From NCBI GenBank assembly GCA_022457065.1, contig JAJGBQ010000009.1, positions 1-64,000 of the forward strand: 64,000 nt of DNA, read 5' to 3'. Position numbers and translations under genes: made by a program. A model generated the notes under the pieces. The model ran no database searches. It was not told the origin of the DNA and saw only the letters and a program-made list of their open reading frames with translations. How positions within the stretch are numbered: position 1 is the first letter of the stretch; each line of letters opens with the position of its first letter. Positions 32,840 to 43,924 of the stretch are shown piece after piece. The stretch is from Curvularia sp. ZM96. Lineage: Eukaryota; Ascomycota; Dothideomycetes; Pleosporales; Pleosporaceae.

Positions 32840-33625
32840 ATGACAGATACGAAGATGGCGTCTATGAACAACTTCCTCGAGTCAAACAACTGGCCTACCT
32901 ATAATGACCTATCATCCACTATTCTAGATGAAGAAAAGTTCAATGTTGGACGTGAACTAATTATGGCATGTCTTTGTAACTCAAAAAAGAAAACGCGTGC
33001 ATGCCTTAGAGGTCAAGTTTTTCAAGAGGAGCCAGAATTTGAAAATATAGTCAGGGTTGTGTTCTCTATCTCTCTGGAACTCAATCATAACAAAGCCGCA
33101 GAAGCCCTGATAGAACCGCTAAAGCAAACTTTAGGAAGATACAACCTCATAAGAGCATGCATGATGCACCAAAACTGGTCACTGGCTTTATATTTAGTAA
33201 AAGAAGATTCAACACTGCCTGAAATTCATAAAAAGGTTCAAGACCAGGGCCATAAGGTCTTCTTTGATATTCTCCAGCTGGCAACAACGAGTCGTGGCGG
33301 TTACAGTTGGGAACAAATAGTTGTCATCAAAATGCTGACAAGATTGGCCAACAATTTTGACTATCCTGCTGATCGTAAGAAAGGAGAAGAGGACCCATTG
33401 ACGCAAGCAATGCTTGCTAGCTCGCACCAAGTAGTAGGACTTTTGTTGGAGATGGGGGTCACACCTGCCAATGAACATGCAATAGCGGCAGAGGAATCTG
33501 TTGAGTACGCAAAGGCTATTCAATCAATGATCCAATTACGTATGCCAAAAAAGCGTAAGAGAGAAGACAAAAGGTCACTTCGAGAGGAATCCCGGGGAAC
33601 GAGTCGTAAACACACACGGATTTAA
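32840..33625 (+). CDS. Helical-repeat (ankyrin-like) protein with nuclear localisation signal
   Basis: 261 residues from ATG 32840; the longer frame starts at a TTG and is rejected. Mostly helical. Residues 185-215 (DPLTQAMLASSHQVVGLLLE plus MGVTP) fit one ankyrin-type repeat, and earlier segments may be degenerate ones. A basic cluster near the C-terminus (MPKKRKRE) looks like a nuclear localisation signal. Function unknown. It may be a regulator or a fragment of a larger ankyrin protein. No intron or damage seen. It sits alone between a MITE and repeat families F and G. Confidence 0.6.
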   Translation: MTDTKMASMNNFLESNNWPTYNDLSSTILDEEKFNVGRELIMACLCNSKKKTRACLRGQVFQEEPEFENIVRVVFSISLELNHNKAAEALIEPLKQTLGRYNLIRACMMHQNWSLALYLVKEDSTLPEIHKKVQDQGHKVFFDILQLATTSRGGYSWEQIVVIKMLTRLANNFDYPADRKKGEEDPLTQAMLASSHQVVGLLLEMGVTPANEHAIAAEESVEYAKAIQSMIQLRMPKKRKREDKRSLREESRGTSRKHTRI

Positions 33626-33919
33626 CCATCTGTCATGTTGGCGGCTCGGCAGCAGCTATTTTAAGGACAGCAACAAGATATAAGCGAGTGAAATAAGACG
33701 ACAGTGTGAGAGTTACATAACAATATATTGACAGGCAAGGTGAAGTGGTTCTAGCTCCAGTGCAAACTTGTGATAGTAAGGGTGAAGCACACTTCGTACG
33801 TACTGTAAGAGGAAAGCGAAACCAAAAGAACTCTGACAACGTAGCTCTGACTAGGATGAATAACTAGCACGAGTGTCACAGGCGAAGATTGTTTATGCTT
33901 ATGAGCCAGTTTCCAGTGG

Positions 33920-34920
33920 GCATGTCGTTGAATCGAGCTATTGTTATTCGCCGCAGTTTGGATGGAACACGGTGGGAAGTTTGAAGGTGGGCGTCTAAGC
34001 GCGTGGCAGGTACTGCGGTACAACAGTGGGTACAGACGATCACTTTCTCGCTTGCAATGAACGTAATATAGTCTAAAGCAACTAACTTTAGCGGCTGATA
34101 GCTTTAATTTAGATGATCGGCCCTACGTATAAGGTGGTTAGCGATAGACGCTGGTGTTGACAGGATCCAATTTGTTGCCGTGTCTACTCTATACACTTTG
34201 GACAGTTACAACTATCAACGAAAAGCAAGAATATAAAGATAGCTCTACTATAAGTAGTTGTATTTCACTACGAGGAGTCTAATGGTTTAGGGGGCTTACG
34301 CTAGAACTAAAACGCGGAAATCAAGGGGGCGATTCGCGCTAGGCTACAATGGGCGAGAATCAGCATCTGATTCGCGTCGCATACGCGCGTTTTTGATTCA
34401 GGGTGCGCAATTATCTAATTAGGATGAATCGGGGGTTAGATTCACGTAGCATCATATACTAGGACCTTTGCCGTAAGTGCAAACGCTGTCGAACAGGTAG
34501 CAGCCGCCACAACACTAGAGGCGGAGAAACGGGAGTGCAACCCCGCGGAGAAGCCGCATTTTAGCGTCGTAAAGTCGCTGTGACATGTTATTTCGCATAT
34601 GGCGATGCGTAATGATGGAACCGAATAAGCGTGCCGACCCATGGAACGGAACAGAACGGTGCCTAGTCGACAGCCGCAGCTGAATGCAAACGCGCGGGTT
34701 AGTAAGCCCCATGACTCCTAACAACGCAGAATCTTCTGACAGACACAGACCGCCCACCAGCACAAGCTTCAGCTGCGCTGAGTGATGTAGCTGCGCTGGT
34801 CCTCGCCCGTTTCGGCATCGAGTAAGTTAGTCTACCATGTCTTGATAGGGTGGACTGAGCTCGCTCGCAGTACTATGGTAAAGGCTTGAAAGCAGCACAC
34901 TGTCTTAGATCGCATTTGTA
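33920..34920. repeat. Repeat families F and G, side by side
   Basis: 33920-34462 (F) recurs inverted at 53313-53850 and, partly, in direct orientation at 60995-61325 (GATAGACGCT.GT.TTGACA, GCTTACGCTAG, ATATACTAGG end). 34463-34920 (G) recurs at 42100-42575 and, inverted, at 50955-51440 (AGTGCAAACGCTGTC, CAACCCCGCGGAGAAGCCGC, CTTAGATCGCATTTGT). No credible gene. Confidence 0.75.
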
Positions 34921-35816
34921 TTAACTACTCCACCCGCCAACCCACGCAGTCTCTTTCCCGATTCCCCAGCCAATTGCTGCATGCAGGCGCTTCAACATGC
35001 CAAGTATGCGCCCATCTTACAGACAATGCACGCTGCAACATCGTGGCGGGTGAGAATGAAAGACCAGTAGTTACAACTAGCCACTAGTTTTCGCGGTAAA
35101 CTTGCACAGGTCCAGGTCAGAGATGGGGACAACAATTATTCTAGATCGTAGCGAGCCAAAACACCAAAAATTATCGCGATAGCTCCAAAATAGCTCAAAA
35201 TCTAGCTTTAATTTCTCAACTTAAAACCAAATCGCCAGTAAAAGCTCGTCGCTAAGCCCTTGCAGCAATGATAAAATATCGGGTACTTATCCGTCACTAT
35301 TTTAGTGGGCGGCCCACCAAAGGCCAGACTGGCTAATTCATTGGCTAAGCGATCCCAGCGCCACCCATATATTACTGGCTGGGCAAAATACGAACAGCGA
35401 CACGGGTACGAACAAGAGTTTGGTAACCAACCCTTAGGTGATGCTAGGGCAGCCATCTTCAGACCATCATGTGCTAATCACATGCATAAACTCTTGTTCG
35501 TATGATCTTTTGATTGCGGGCACCCGCCGATCATGCATCAATAGGACGAATGCGTCGATCTTGGCGCGGCGATCAATTCCATGCCTCCCATTTCACATGC
35601 CTCCCATTTCACATCTCGTGCTATAGCTGATGGTATGCTGGTAGTTGTGATCCGTTCAAGCTGGTCTTGGTGGTGTCAAGCAAAATTACATAAATAGGAG
35701 CTGCCTTCCGCTTCCGCTTCCGCGAGATAACGATCATCAATACGATTACACATCTCTAAATATCAATCAGAATCACAAACTCCTTTCAATCATTCAAATC
35801 AAACATACCACGCAAG
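34921..35816. other. Intergenic and promoter of the defensin-like gene
   Basis: Nothing recognisable up to about 35680. The last 120 bp before the start codon are A/C-rich with CAATCA and TCAAATCAAACATACCACGC, a typical fungal 5' leader. Confidence 0.4.
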
Positions 35817-36044
35817 ATGAAGGCTTTTATGGCCATCTTCGCCGCCGCACTCAGCGGTGCCATTGCCACTCCTGTCGACCAGGACGCCGGGACAGTTGCC
35901 GCTCCTGCCGCCTGTTACCACCCCAGTTCTGCCTGCTCGTCTAATTGGGGAGGTCTTTGTGAGGATTACTGTCAGTGTTATGGGGGTTTTTCCCATATGG
36001 AGAGTTGTGGTTTCCTCAAAAATAGGTGCTGCTGCAATAGGTAG
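35817..36044 (+). CDS. Small secreted cysteine-rich protein, defensin-like (CS-alpha-beta pattern)
   Basis: 75 residues from ATG 35817. Residues 1-17 form a signal peptide (lysine at position 2, then an Ala-rich core ending AIA). Residues 18-32 may be a short propeptide. The rest holds nine cysteines, at 33, 40, 48, 52, 54, 64, 71, 72 and 73. C40, C48-x3-C52, C64 and C71-x-C73 fit the cysteine-stabilised alpha-beta motif of fungal defensins, with three extra cysteines. Such proteins are secreted antimicrobials or plant-facing effectors; which one cannot be told from sequence. The frame is intact. The odd cysteine number could mean a free thiol or a dimer. Confidence 0.72.
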   Translation: MKAFMAIFAAALSGAIATPVDQDAGTVAAPAACYHPSSACSSNWGGLCEDYCQCYGGFSHMESCGFLKNRCCCNR

Positions 36045-36669
36045 TTGTAAACACTAGGGTCAAGCATGCACATGTGCGATGGAATAAAATGGAGGAGGCG
36101 AGCTCTCCATGACGCGAGTGTTCTTATTGGATGGTAATTTTCGTCGATATATTTGCATTATGTTGGGATTTTTTTTTTGAAATCTGCACTATTACAGAAA
36201 TCAAGCCAGTGGTACCGAAATCACACCAATCAGTTAGTCGAATCGCCGAATTGCCCGTGGAACACTAAGTTCGTTTCAAAGTAAGCCGATATGGTTCTTG
36301 TAGCGTATACTGATGGACTAACATGCTATAGTGAAAACATAAAACGCTCAAATGGCTAACAACACCTCCAATGTCCGTTTCCTAGGCATCCGCATCATAA
36401 ACTCCAAATCGAAGTGGTAACGTCCGTCCCTGTAGGTCAAACATCCCCCCGCAACAAAACCACCAAGATTATTTAAGCATCTTACGCCCAAGCTACAGAG
36501 ACTCTTAGATATAAGTACACGTTTATATACTCTTTAGGCCTACTTCTATCTATTACAAGTCTTAAATAGTAAAATTATAGTAATCTAAGGGTTGTATATA
36601 AATCTTTCCTATTAAGTATAAAAGCTATAATAACGACACACCTCTATTCTACCCTCTATAGAAGCAAAG
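36045..36669. other. Intergenic, AT-rich, nothing recognised
   Basis: 3' flank of the secreted-protein gene, including a nine-base T run near 36170. No gene or repeat match seen. Confidence 0.45.
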
Positions 36670-37095
36670 TGTTACGAACCTGAAGGAAGGAGGCACGGCG
36701 GTTAAGTTAAGGAACATCGACGCCCAGTCGATGGGGCCATATGTAACGCGGGGGTCAGTGTCACGTGACTCCCTCGGACCTCTATGCACGAGGAAGGGTC
36801 TTGGCAGACTCCTCGTACATAAGCCACAGAGGAAAGCTCCTCGTACATCAGCCACCGAGCAATCCTCGGACTCCTCTGACCGAGGGTTACGAGCATCACA
36901 AGTATATAGGAATAGGCATCGGGCCCTTATGGCTCGATGTGTTCAACTTAAGTTACGAGTACAAGTACAATACTACAGTTACTTGAGAACCCTTTGTTCA
37001 TATCACCCTGTTGCCTCATCTGCGAAAACCAACCTCTAGAGCCCTTGACACCTGAAGTCTTATATTACTTCTACTCGAGGATCTTACTCTTAACA
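36670..37095. mobile_element. Solo LTR, family LTR-3, copy 2
   Basis: 426 bp from TGTTACGAACCTGAAGG to CTCTTAACA, with CAAAG duplicated on both sides (36665-36669 and 37096-37100). Nearly the same as the 25590 copy but with an extra 35-bp segment. Its internal open frames are shadows. Confidence 0.93.
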
Positions 37096-37315
37096 CAAAG
37101 TTAGCTTATTCGGAAGTTCTATAGTTAACTATATTAGTTATATAATAAATTAAAGAAGCTATAACTACATATAACAAGAACTACAAGAAATTGATACTCA
37201 ATCAACTTCTAAGAATAGTAGTTAGCAACCACGCGTCTAAGCGATGGCCAGACAAAGCCTCTCAAGCTTTGCGCCACAGTTTAACTCGTTTTGGTATAGC
37301 GCAAATGTACATTGC

Positions 37316-37802
37316 TGTTACACGGGGCTACACGGGGTAGGGTATACTTGCCTAGTCTCGGTCCGGGTTAGGGCGAGACTATCCTTCTGCAGTATGCCGT
37401 GCGATTGTCTGGCGATTCGTAGTGGAAAAGAGTTATAGGAGTTTAACCGATAAAATGACAATCAATTCTATAACGATAGAATAACTAGTAACAATCTGTA
37501 TAATGAGAGAGTACTTTGCTGAGTTGACCACAACGAGTGTAATAATGAAATCCAACCCATTCTTATACCCATTGCTTCTGGTCCTGGCATCAGACAATCC
37601 TCCTGAAGTCACTGACTCCAGGCCCCACCTGTGAGGCCATGTCCTCACATAAACGGGGTGGCATCACTGATGCCACGGTCTTGGCGTGATGCCAATCACG
37701 TGATCGCCGCCCCGCGGTGATCATTACCTTTTGACGTGGCGTCCAATGGTCTTCATCCTGCGGCCCTCGTCTAGGAGAGATCCTTCGCTGTTACTTGTAA
37801 CA
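37316..37802. mobile_element. Solo LTR, family LTR-2, copy 2
   Basis: 487 bp, minus orientation relative to the 59643 copy. On the plus strand it begins TGTTACACGG and ends CTTGTAACA. ATTGC is duplicated on both sides (37311-37315 and 37803-37807). Confidence 0.93.
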
Positions 37803-37807
37803 ATTGC

Positions 37808-39139
37808 AGGCCGCTAATCAATCTAAACCTGCTATGTTAGCATGCGAAGTCCTCTCGCGAAAAGCGAACCAAAGCTGGAGCGGGCTGGATAAACTTGGAG
37901 CACACCTATACAGAGGCTGCACGTCTTCACAGAGTACCTATAGATTCTTTGGTTCATTTTATCTTGTTTAAAGCCGCTGAATAGGCAAGCACAGCTTTTG
38001 TAAGAGGTAGAACAGGGGTGTGTCGTTATTGCAGCTTCCACGCTCAACATGAAAGATTGACGTACGCACCTCAGATTGCTGTAATTTTACTTTTAAAGGC
38101 GTGCGATAGATAGAGATAACTTAGATCTAAAGAGTATACTAAGGCGTACATGAATCTAAGAGCCTCTGCAGCTTGGGCGTAAGGTGCTTAGGCAATATTG
38201 GCGGTTCGTTGGGCAGGGATATTCGACCCACAGGGACGGACGTTAGATCAAGCAGTGGCATTGCTGAAGTAGCACGTGTTGTGAAGGAAGCCCAAAAAGA
38301 GAGAGTTGAGGACGATGGTGGGGCAAGCGGCGGCAGGGTAACTAAGCCACCAGGGTTCAGCGTCACGTAGCCCTGCTCCTAATCCGAGCTGGTTTTCGGG
38401 TGTCCTGGAGCGCTTGGCAAAAGCGCCGTACAGCCACACGGCTACACAGCCACACAGCCACGCAGCCACAGATCTAGCGTCAGCAGCGATACGTTACCGC
38501 TAAGCTACTTTAAGCTCAGTGTGCGGGGCCTCTTTATCAGGCACATCTAGCAGGCAGACTTAGAATTAGCACAACAGCACGACAACCTCTTGAGTTTAAA
38601 CGCAATGCTCGGGATAGAATAATGATATAATAAGCTGTAGGCTAATAGACTTTTAACAAGATGCATGAGCTTTTAACGCACTAATTGCTAGCTAAAGCGA
38701 GGCGATCGCGCGATGCTTATGTTATGGGCGGAGAGGCCTGGCTACCGAGTATGCATTCACCTATCGTACAGAAGAAGAAAGATGAAGAAAAGAAGAAGAT
38801 AAGCTAAGTACACGCCTCTTTTATGTCCTTCTCTCGCTCGTACGAAAAGAGAAGGTCACGTGACTTGTACAAGTCACGTGTTCTGTTGTCATGTGATCCT
38901 CTTGGTAGAGTACCTAGGCGTAGCCCTTCACAGCTTATACTAAGTTGTTGTATTGCACGGTAAGCCGAACTTATTTCTTAAAGACGTTAGGAAAGCATAG
39001 AATTTGTAGCGTAAGGCTGCTATTCCGAGAATATCTATGCTTCTGACCTGTTGTGGAGATTGTTATGTTGGGGGAGTGTTATTGCCGTCCCGTCACGCAG
39101 GGTGTCCCGTTACGCGGGGATGGACGTTACTGTACATAG
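37808..39139. other. Intergenic with small tandem repeat and palindrome
   Basis: No confident gene. 38431-38470 is a short tandem of CACACAGCCA-like units. 38229-38243 shares ACAGGGACGGACGTT with the hypothetical gene at 10218 (near 10350). 39075-39130 holds GTCCCGT boxes resembling 61365-61405. Confidence 0.4.
38857..38880. promoter_or_regulatory. Perfect 24-bp palindrome with two CACGTG boxes
   Basis: CACGTGACTTGT followed by its exact reverse complement ACAAGTCACGTG. CACGTG is the core site of bHLH factors of the Cbf1/Pho4 type. No gene start lies close by, so a regulatory role is unproven. Confidence 0.35.
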
Positions 39140-39545
39140 CAAGTCGATGTTTCCCCTCCTTCACCTTCGCTACCCTTTTGCGGCATTGTACTGCCGTGCC
39201 ATGATTACAGAATGCTTACGCTTTTGATTGCGCTTACGGGCAGTAAGCAAGCACCAAGGACGTAGCTTGAAACGCTGTGCCATAGCCCTTCCAACTTTGC
39301 CACAGTCATATGACATGCACAGTAATCAGTATGCCCTAGCACTACTGAGAATATAGGAGAAAGGATGATGTGTTACGCGTACACGTATGGATACGCACGT
39401 GCATGTAAGATAGAGTCAAGGGGCTAGATAGACGCTAGATTAGGAAAAGTTACAAGGAGTACCGAGATGAATTTACAGGGGTAAAACGCGCTATCCGACC
39501 ATTGTTCACAAGGGACCATAGTTCGGTTTGGCATATTGTGTAGGC
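39140..39545 (+). repeat. Repeat family B, partial copy
   Basis: Matches 23660-24060 and 42825-43395 (GATGTTTCCCCTCCTTCACC, GCTTACGCTTTTGATTGCGC, GCGCTATCCGACCATTGTTC). It ends GCATATTGTGTAG at 39545, exactly where OrsD-like coding sequence begins on the other strand. Confidence 0.8.
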
Positions 39546-39724
39546 TCTGGTAGAGAGACTTGATCTGGCGGTAGCAGAGGGAGATGATGGTACGCGCTAA
39601 GCAGAGCTCTTCTCTCTGCTATTGGCATCTTATGGTGGCGCTTCAGGTGCTCATCTACGCCATAGATAGCATACTGATGCTGCTGGCAGATAAGTACGCA
39701 ATAGGTAGGTAGGTAGGTAAGCAT
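39546..39724 (-). pseudogene. N-terminal OrsD zinc-finger fragment
   Basis: From ATG 39724 the frame gives YCVLICQQHQYAIYGVDEHL, KRHHKMPIAERRALL and LLPPDQVSLPEP. This corresponds to VLVCKQHCSGVVNLDRHLLE and following residues in the helicase gene at 4302-8750. It is cut off by the family B edge at 39545; the frame's stop at 39506 lies in the repeat. A relic of a third OrsD-family gene. Confidence 0.65.
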
Positions 39725-40024
39725 TGCTGTAGATGTAGAGAGATGATATACGTGTAACTAGTACATATAGTCTTCATTATTTTGATCTAGAACTACTACG
39801 CTCTGCTCTACTATATATTCTTACTACTACACAGAATAGAGGTGGCTGGTGATTCCGTTCGTAAGGGCCCCCCTTGTCAGGGGCTCGCACGGGCCACAAG
39901 GGGGGTAAGGAGAGGTGCCTGCTGGAGGTTGGGGGGGCTTGCTGGAGGGTGTATGCCTGTGTGACTTGGGGGAGCACTTGCTGGAGGAAGGGGGGTTACT
40001 GAAGCTGATCAATCTATCATTGAC

Positions 40025-40089
40025 AATCCCTAACGCTAAGCCTATTTCGTCACGAATCAGGCCTCTTTCGCCGCCTCATATTGGTTAGG
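40025..40089. repeat. Telomere-like repeat S, terminal fragment
   Basis: CCCTAACGCTAAGCCTATTT through CCTCATATTGGTTAGG, nearly identical to 17840-17906. It fuses to the CorA-like gene at 40089. Confidence 0.85.
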
Positions 40090-41465
40090 CATACGCATAA
40101 CCTTTCGGCACCAATTACAAAATTTCGTCCAGCTAGTCAATATATTCCAAACGACAAAGACCAGAGCAGTTGCAGGAATCGTGAAAGCCCAATATATCCA
40201 AAAGCTCTTCTGAATGACCTTCGATTCGGTCCACTGGAACAGGGGCAGGGCGAATAGGGCAGCGAAGAACGTCCCAGGAAGGAACAACATCGTCATAACG
40301 GCAATCGTCTTCATGGCGGAACTGTCTTCCATTGTTTTAGTGGCCAAACGTTCACTTTGAACGGCAAGTTTTTTGCTTTCAAAAGCGTCCTCATGCGAGA
40401 GTAAACCTTGAAGCTGTTCGTCTTAGTATTAGAGTATGATGGAGGGAACGCATGACTTACAATTGTAATCTGATTCCTTGCTCTCTGCAAAAGGTACTTG
40501 GTAGTCGATTCGTTCCAGAGAACCTGTGTGTCCAGCACAGACAGCGCGTCTGTCACTCCTTGCTGTGAGTGTCTCGTCTTTGATGCATGAACAAGAGCGG
40601 CTTTGGCTATTTCGAGATGGCGTTCGGTATTCGCTAGAGCGGTGAGACTCTTAGCCATCCTTTTCGAATGAATAGTGATTCCCTTTGTACTGAGCATCTC
40701 GCCAGTGGGCTTCATATCGCCGTGGTCTGTGGCCATTTCTGTTTTGCGGATGTCTTCTAGTTGCAACAGGGTGTATTTATCGAGGAAATGGACCAATTGG
40801 GTGGCTATGGCAAGACTGAGAAATGCAGACGGACATTTGCAAACCTCAAATACTGGCAGGAAACTTTCAAGGAGACGTCCAAAATCGGAGAATTCGGAGG
40901 GGTTTTCTCCTCTAGTCATGAGAACGGCCCTTACCTCCCTTGTCTTCGAATTAAAAGACCATGCTAAAGCGTAGTACAACGTGCTAAGATAGTAACTGGA
41001 AATCTCTGAATCGTTCTTCGAGGCTGATGGTTTCGGAAACTGATGAAAACCAAATGAATTCTGATGAATCAGATGGAGAACATACGGGTCGATGTTGATA
41101 GAATTAAAGAGCTCCAGGAAATTGTTCTGCCCTATGTAAAAAGGGAAAGGAAATTCGATCCGAACCTCGACAAGTCGTAGGCCTGTTGGAATGTTCGAGT
41201 TGTTCCTTGGCGCCATTTCGGTGAGTATTTCCGTCTCGATGATTCTCCGATCTGTTGTTATAGTGGCCACGGCATTTTCGAGGACTGCTTCGATGAAGTT
41301 GAATTGCTGATCAGGGTCTCGTCCATCGAACTGTGTGAAGGTCTGGGGTTGAAATTCAACTCTGGCTAGCTTTTGAAGACATTCCATAATTGGCAGCGTA
41401 CGAAGGTTGCTATCACGAGGATATTCGACGGATATAAGAGACTGAGCTATACTAAGAAATTGCAT
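40057..41465 (-). CDS. CorA-like membrane protein, C-terminus replaced by repeat S
   Basis: Two exons, 41465-40461 and 40413-40057, joined over a 47-bp intron (40460-40414) that starts GTAAGT, contains TACTAAGAC and ends ACAG. The product is about 452 residues. The N-terminal 330 are helical and soluble. Exon 2 begins with a helix (LQGLLSHEDAFESKKLAVQS), then two membrane segments, TIAVMTMLFLPGTFFAALF and FWIYWAFTIPATALVFVVW. This is the usual layout of fungal CorA-like (Mg2+ transporter superfamily) proteins, which often lack a strict GMN motif and have unknown substrates. The last residues PNQYEAAKEA come from repeat S, so the native tail is lost. I chose ATG 41465; an upstream exon is possible. 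Confidence 0.75.
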
Positions 41466-41698
41466 CTGCAAGCGCAACGCTTTAAGGGAGGGTTGTCGTG
41501 CTCTGCCAAATTAAAGGTTTAGTGAGGCAGGAGTTAGACGGGCTGAGGTCGAAGTGGGATACGGCTGGTTACACAGCCCACAATGCGGCTGATGCTGCGG
41601 GGGCGCAGCTGACATGGCATTAATTAAAAAGGCTTTAGCGCGTGACGGCTTTGGTTATGGCTGGCTTCGGTGCGCGGGTGGTTTGGATTGTGGCTGAC

Positions 41699-43395
41699 TA
41701 AAACGTGCAGAAGGGCTGAACCACACCCCAACTGAGAGATCAAACAGATCGCTATCCCGTAACCCGTCACAAGGGGACTGATCTTCTGCCGTCTTTCCTA
41801 CATAGGGTGATACGGAGTGTCCCCTGCAGGTAGCTGCTCATAGGTTACCTTTACTTTGACACCAGCAAGTGCAAACTCTAATATGCAGCAAGCAAGTACT
41901 TCCTTATGAGTAAGAATGGTCCTACGTAGCCCTCCTTGCATTCTAGACTGTGTCTGCTACTAGTCTGAACGAGCATCCGCTCTAATAGCACCCACCGCAC
42001 ACGCATTCAGCTCGCCACAACATCTCAATTTTATGCGTGTTCTCATCCTTGTATCGTACATTTATCTAGCGATTGTGCCTAGCGACGTTTAGTAACCTAA
42101 ATACGCCACACTAAGACCCTTGTCGTAAGTGCAAACGCTGTCAAATAGGTAGCAGTCGCCATAATACTAGAGGCGGAAAGACGGGAGTACAACCCCGCGG
42201 AGAAGCCGCATTTTAGCGTTATAAAGTCGTTTTGACACGCTATTTCGTACACGGCGATGCATAATAATATAATCGAATGAGCGTGCCGACCCATAAAATG
42301 GAACGGAACGGTGCCTAGTTGACAGCCGCAGCTGAATGCAAACGCGCAAGCTAGTAAGCCCTATGACTTGCAATAACTTAGAATCTTATAATAGACATAG
42401 ACCGCCTACTAGCCTAAGCTTCAGTCGAGCTGAGTGATGTAGCTGCGCTAGTCCTAGCCTGTTTTCGGCATTGAGTAAGTTAGTCTACCGTGTCTTGATA
42501 AGGTGGACTAAGCTCGCTCGCAGCACTATTATAAAGACTTAAGAGCTGCACACTATCTTAGATCGCATTTGTGTTAGGCAGCATTCACATGTTATCTTTA
42601 GCAAAAGATGTTCAATGGAATGAAGTACATGCATTAGGACCAAACAAAAGATAGCGTGAACTTGACGACAAGATACCCTCATCGTGGATCTGATGCCACT
42701 TCCGTCACACATCTCCCTATTTAGGTTTCCTTTTAACTACTAACTGTCCTAGCCCAAGATGTGGATGCAAAGCCATGTTGGGCATATCTGCAGCTTCTCC
42801 AACATGCTGGATCACATGGAGTAAGTCAATGTTTCCCCTCTTTCACCTTCGCTACCCTTTTGCGGCATTGTGCTGCTGTGCCATGATTACAGAATGCTTA
42901 CGCTTTTGATTGCGCTCACGGGCAGTAAGCAAGCACCAAGGATGTAGCTTGAAACACTGCGCCGCAATCCTTCCAACCACGCCACAGTCACGTAACATGC
43001 ACAGTAATCAATATACCTTGGCACTACTAAGAATATAGGAGAGCGAACGTATTACGCGTACAGTGACTAGCGATTGCGGCTTCACCCCTACAGGCAGCAT
43101 TCTGAAAGTTTCGTCATCATGAGATTGAAGATTGACCAATCATGTTCAGCTGATTGCTATGTACAGAAAGTGGGTCTGCTCAAATATGTTGCGCAGCTGC
43201 GCATAAGGGTGAAGCTACAATCGCTAATGACAGTACGCGTATAGGTGCGCACGTGCATGTAAGACAGAGTAAAGGGACTAGATAATTGCTAGATTAGGAA
43301 AGGTTATAAGAAGTAGCGAGATGAATGTGCAGGGGTAAAACGCGCTATCTGACCATAATTCCTAACGAGACCATAATTCCGTTGGCATAATGTGT
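41699..43395 (+). repeat. Long composite repeat (families G plus B), direct copy
   Basis: About 1.5 kb without its MITE insertion. It starts CTAAAACGTGCAGAAG and ends GGCATAATGTGTAG. The same sequence lies inverted at 50352-51848. Subsegments occur at 34463-34920 (G) and at 20140, 23540 and 39140 (B). No coding frame; probably a non-autonomous element or segmental duplication. Confidence 0.75.
43061..43233. mobile_element. MITE family M1, copy 2, nested in family B
   Basis: 173 bp inserted at a TA of the family B sequence TTACGCGTACGCGT. TA is duplicated at 43059-43060 and 43234-43235. Left end CAGTGACTAGCGATTGCGGC; the right end reverse-complements to CTGTCATTAGCGATTGTAGC, giving inverted ends of about 27 bp. 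Confidence 0.9.
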
Positions 43396-43472
43396 AGAGA
43401 ATTTCTAGAACTAGTAATAGGGATTGATGATAGACACAAGAAACGAAAGAACTACTATATACTATATAGCTA

Positions 43473-43919
43473 TGTTACGAACCTGAGCAGAGGGGACAGC
43501 GCAAGATATGGAAAGAATGAAGGAAGGGGCCATGTCCAAGACCTCTTTCAGAGGAAGGGACATACACAGCCAATGACGCATGAGTAATCATGCATCCCAC
43601 AAGCTTGGCGGAACGCCACCATGGGACAAGTCACGTGTGTCCCACAGGATTCATATAATCCCACGAAGTCCCACACATAGGACACCATAGGACACTGTAG
43701 GACAGTATAGGACATAGGACATTCCCTTAGTATATAGGAACAGGCATTGGGCCCTTATGGCTCGATGTGTTCAACTTAAGTTACGAGTACAAGTACAATA
43801 CAAGAGTTACTTGCAGAGACGCTGTTCATATCACCCTGTTGCTTCATCCGCGAAAACCAACCTCAGAGTCTTGACACCAGAAGTCTTATATTACTTCCAC
43901 TCAAGATCCACTCTTAACA
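43473..43919. mobile_element. Solo LTR, family LTR-3, copy 3
   Basis: 447 bp from TGTTACGAACCTGAGCAG to CTCTTAACA, with AGCTA duplicated on both sides (43468-43472 and 43920-43924). Its head differs from the 25590 and 36670 copies and matches the inverted 60449 copy, so LTR-3 has two subfamilies. It contains a run of GGACA-type short repeats near 43680-43720. Confidence 0.92.
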
Positions 43920-43924
43920 AGCTA

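Noticed and set aside
39070..39130. Transposon end resembling 61360-61405 (GTCCATCCC and CGGGAC boxes)
   Set aside because: The two segments look alike but I could not define inverted ends or a target duplication for either.
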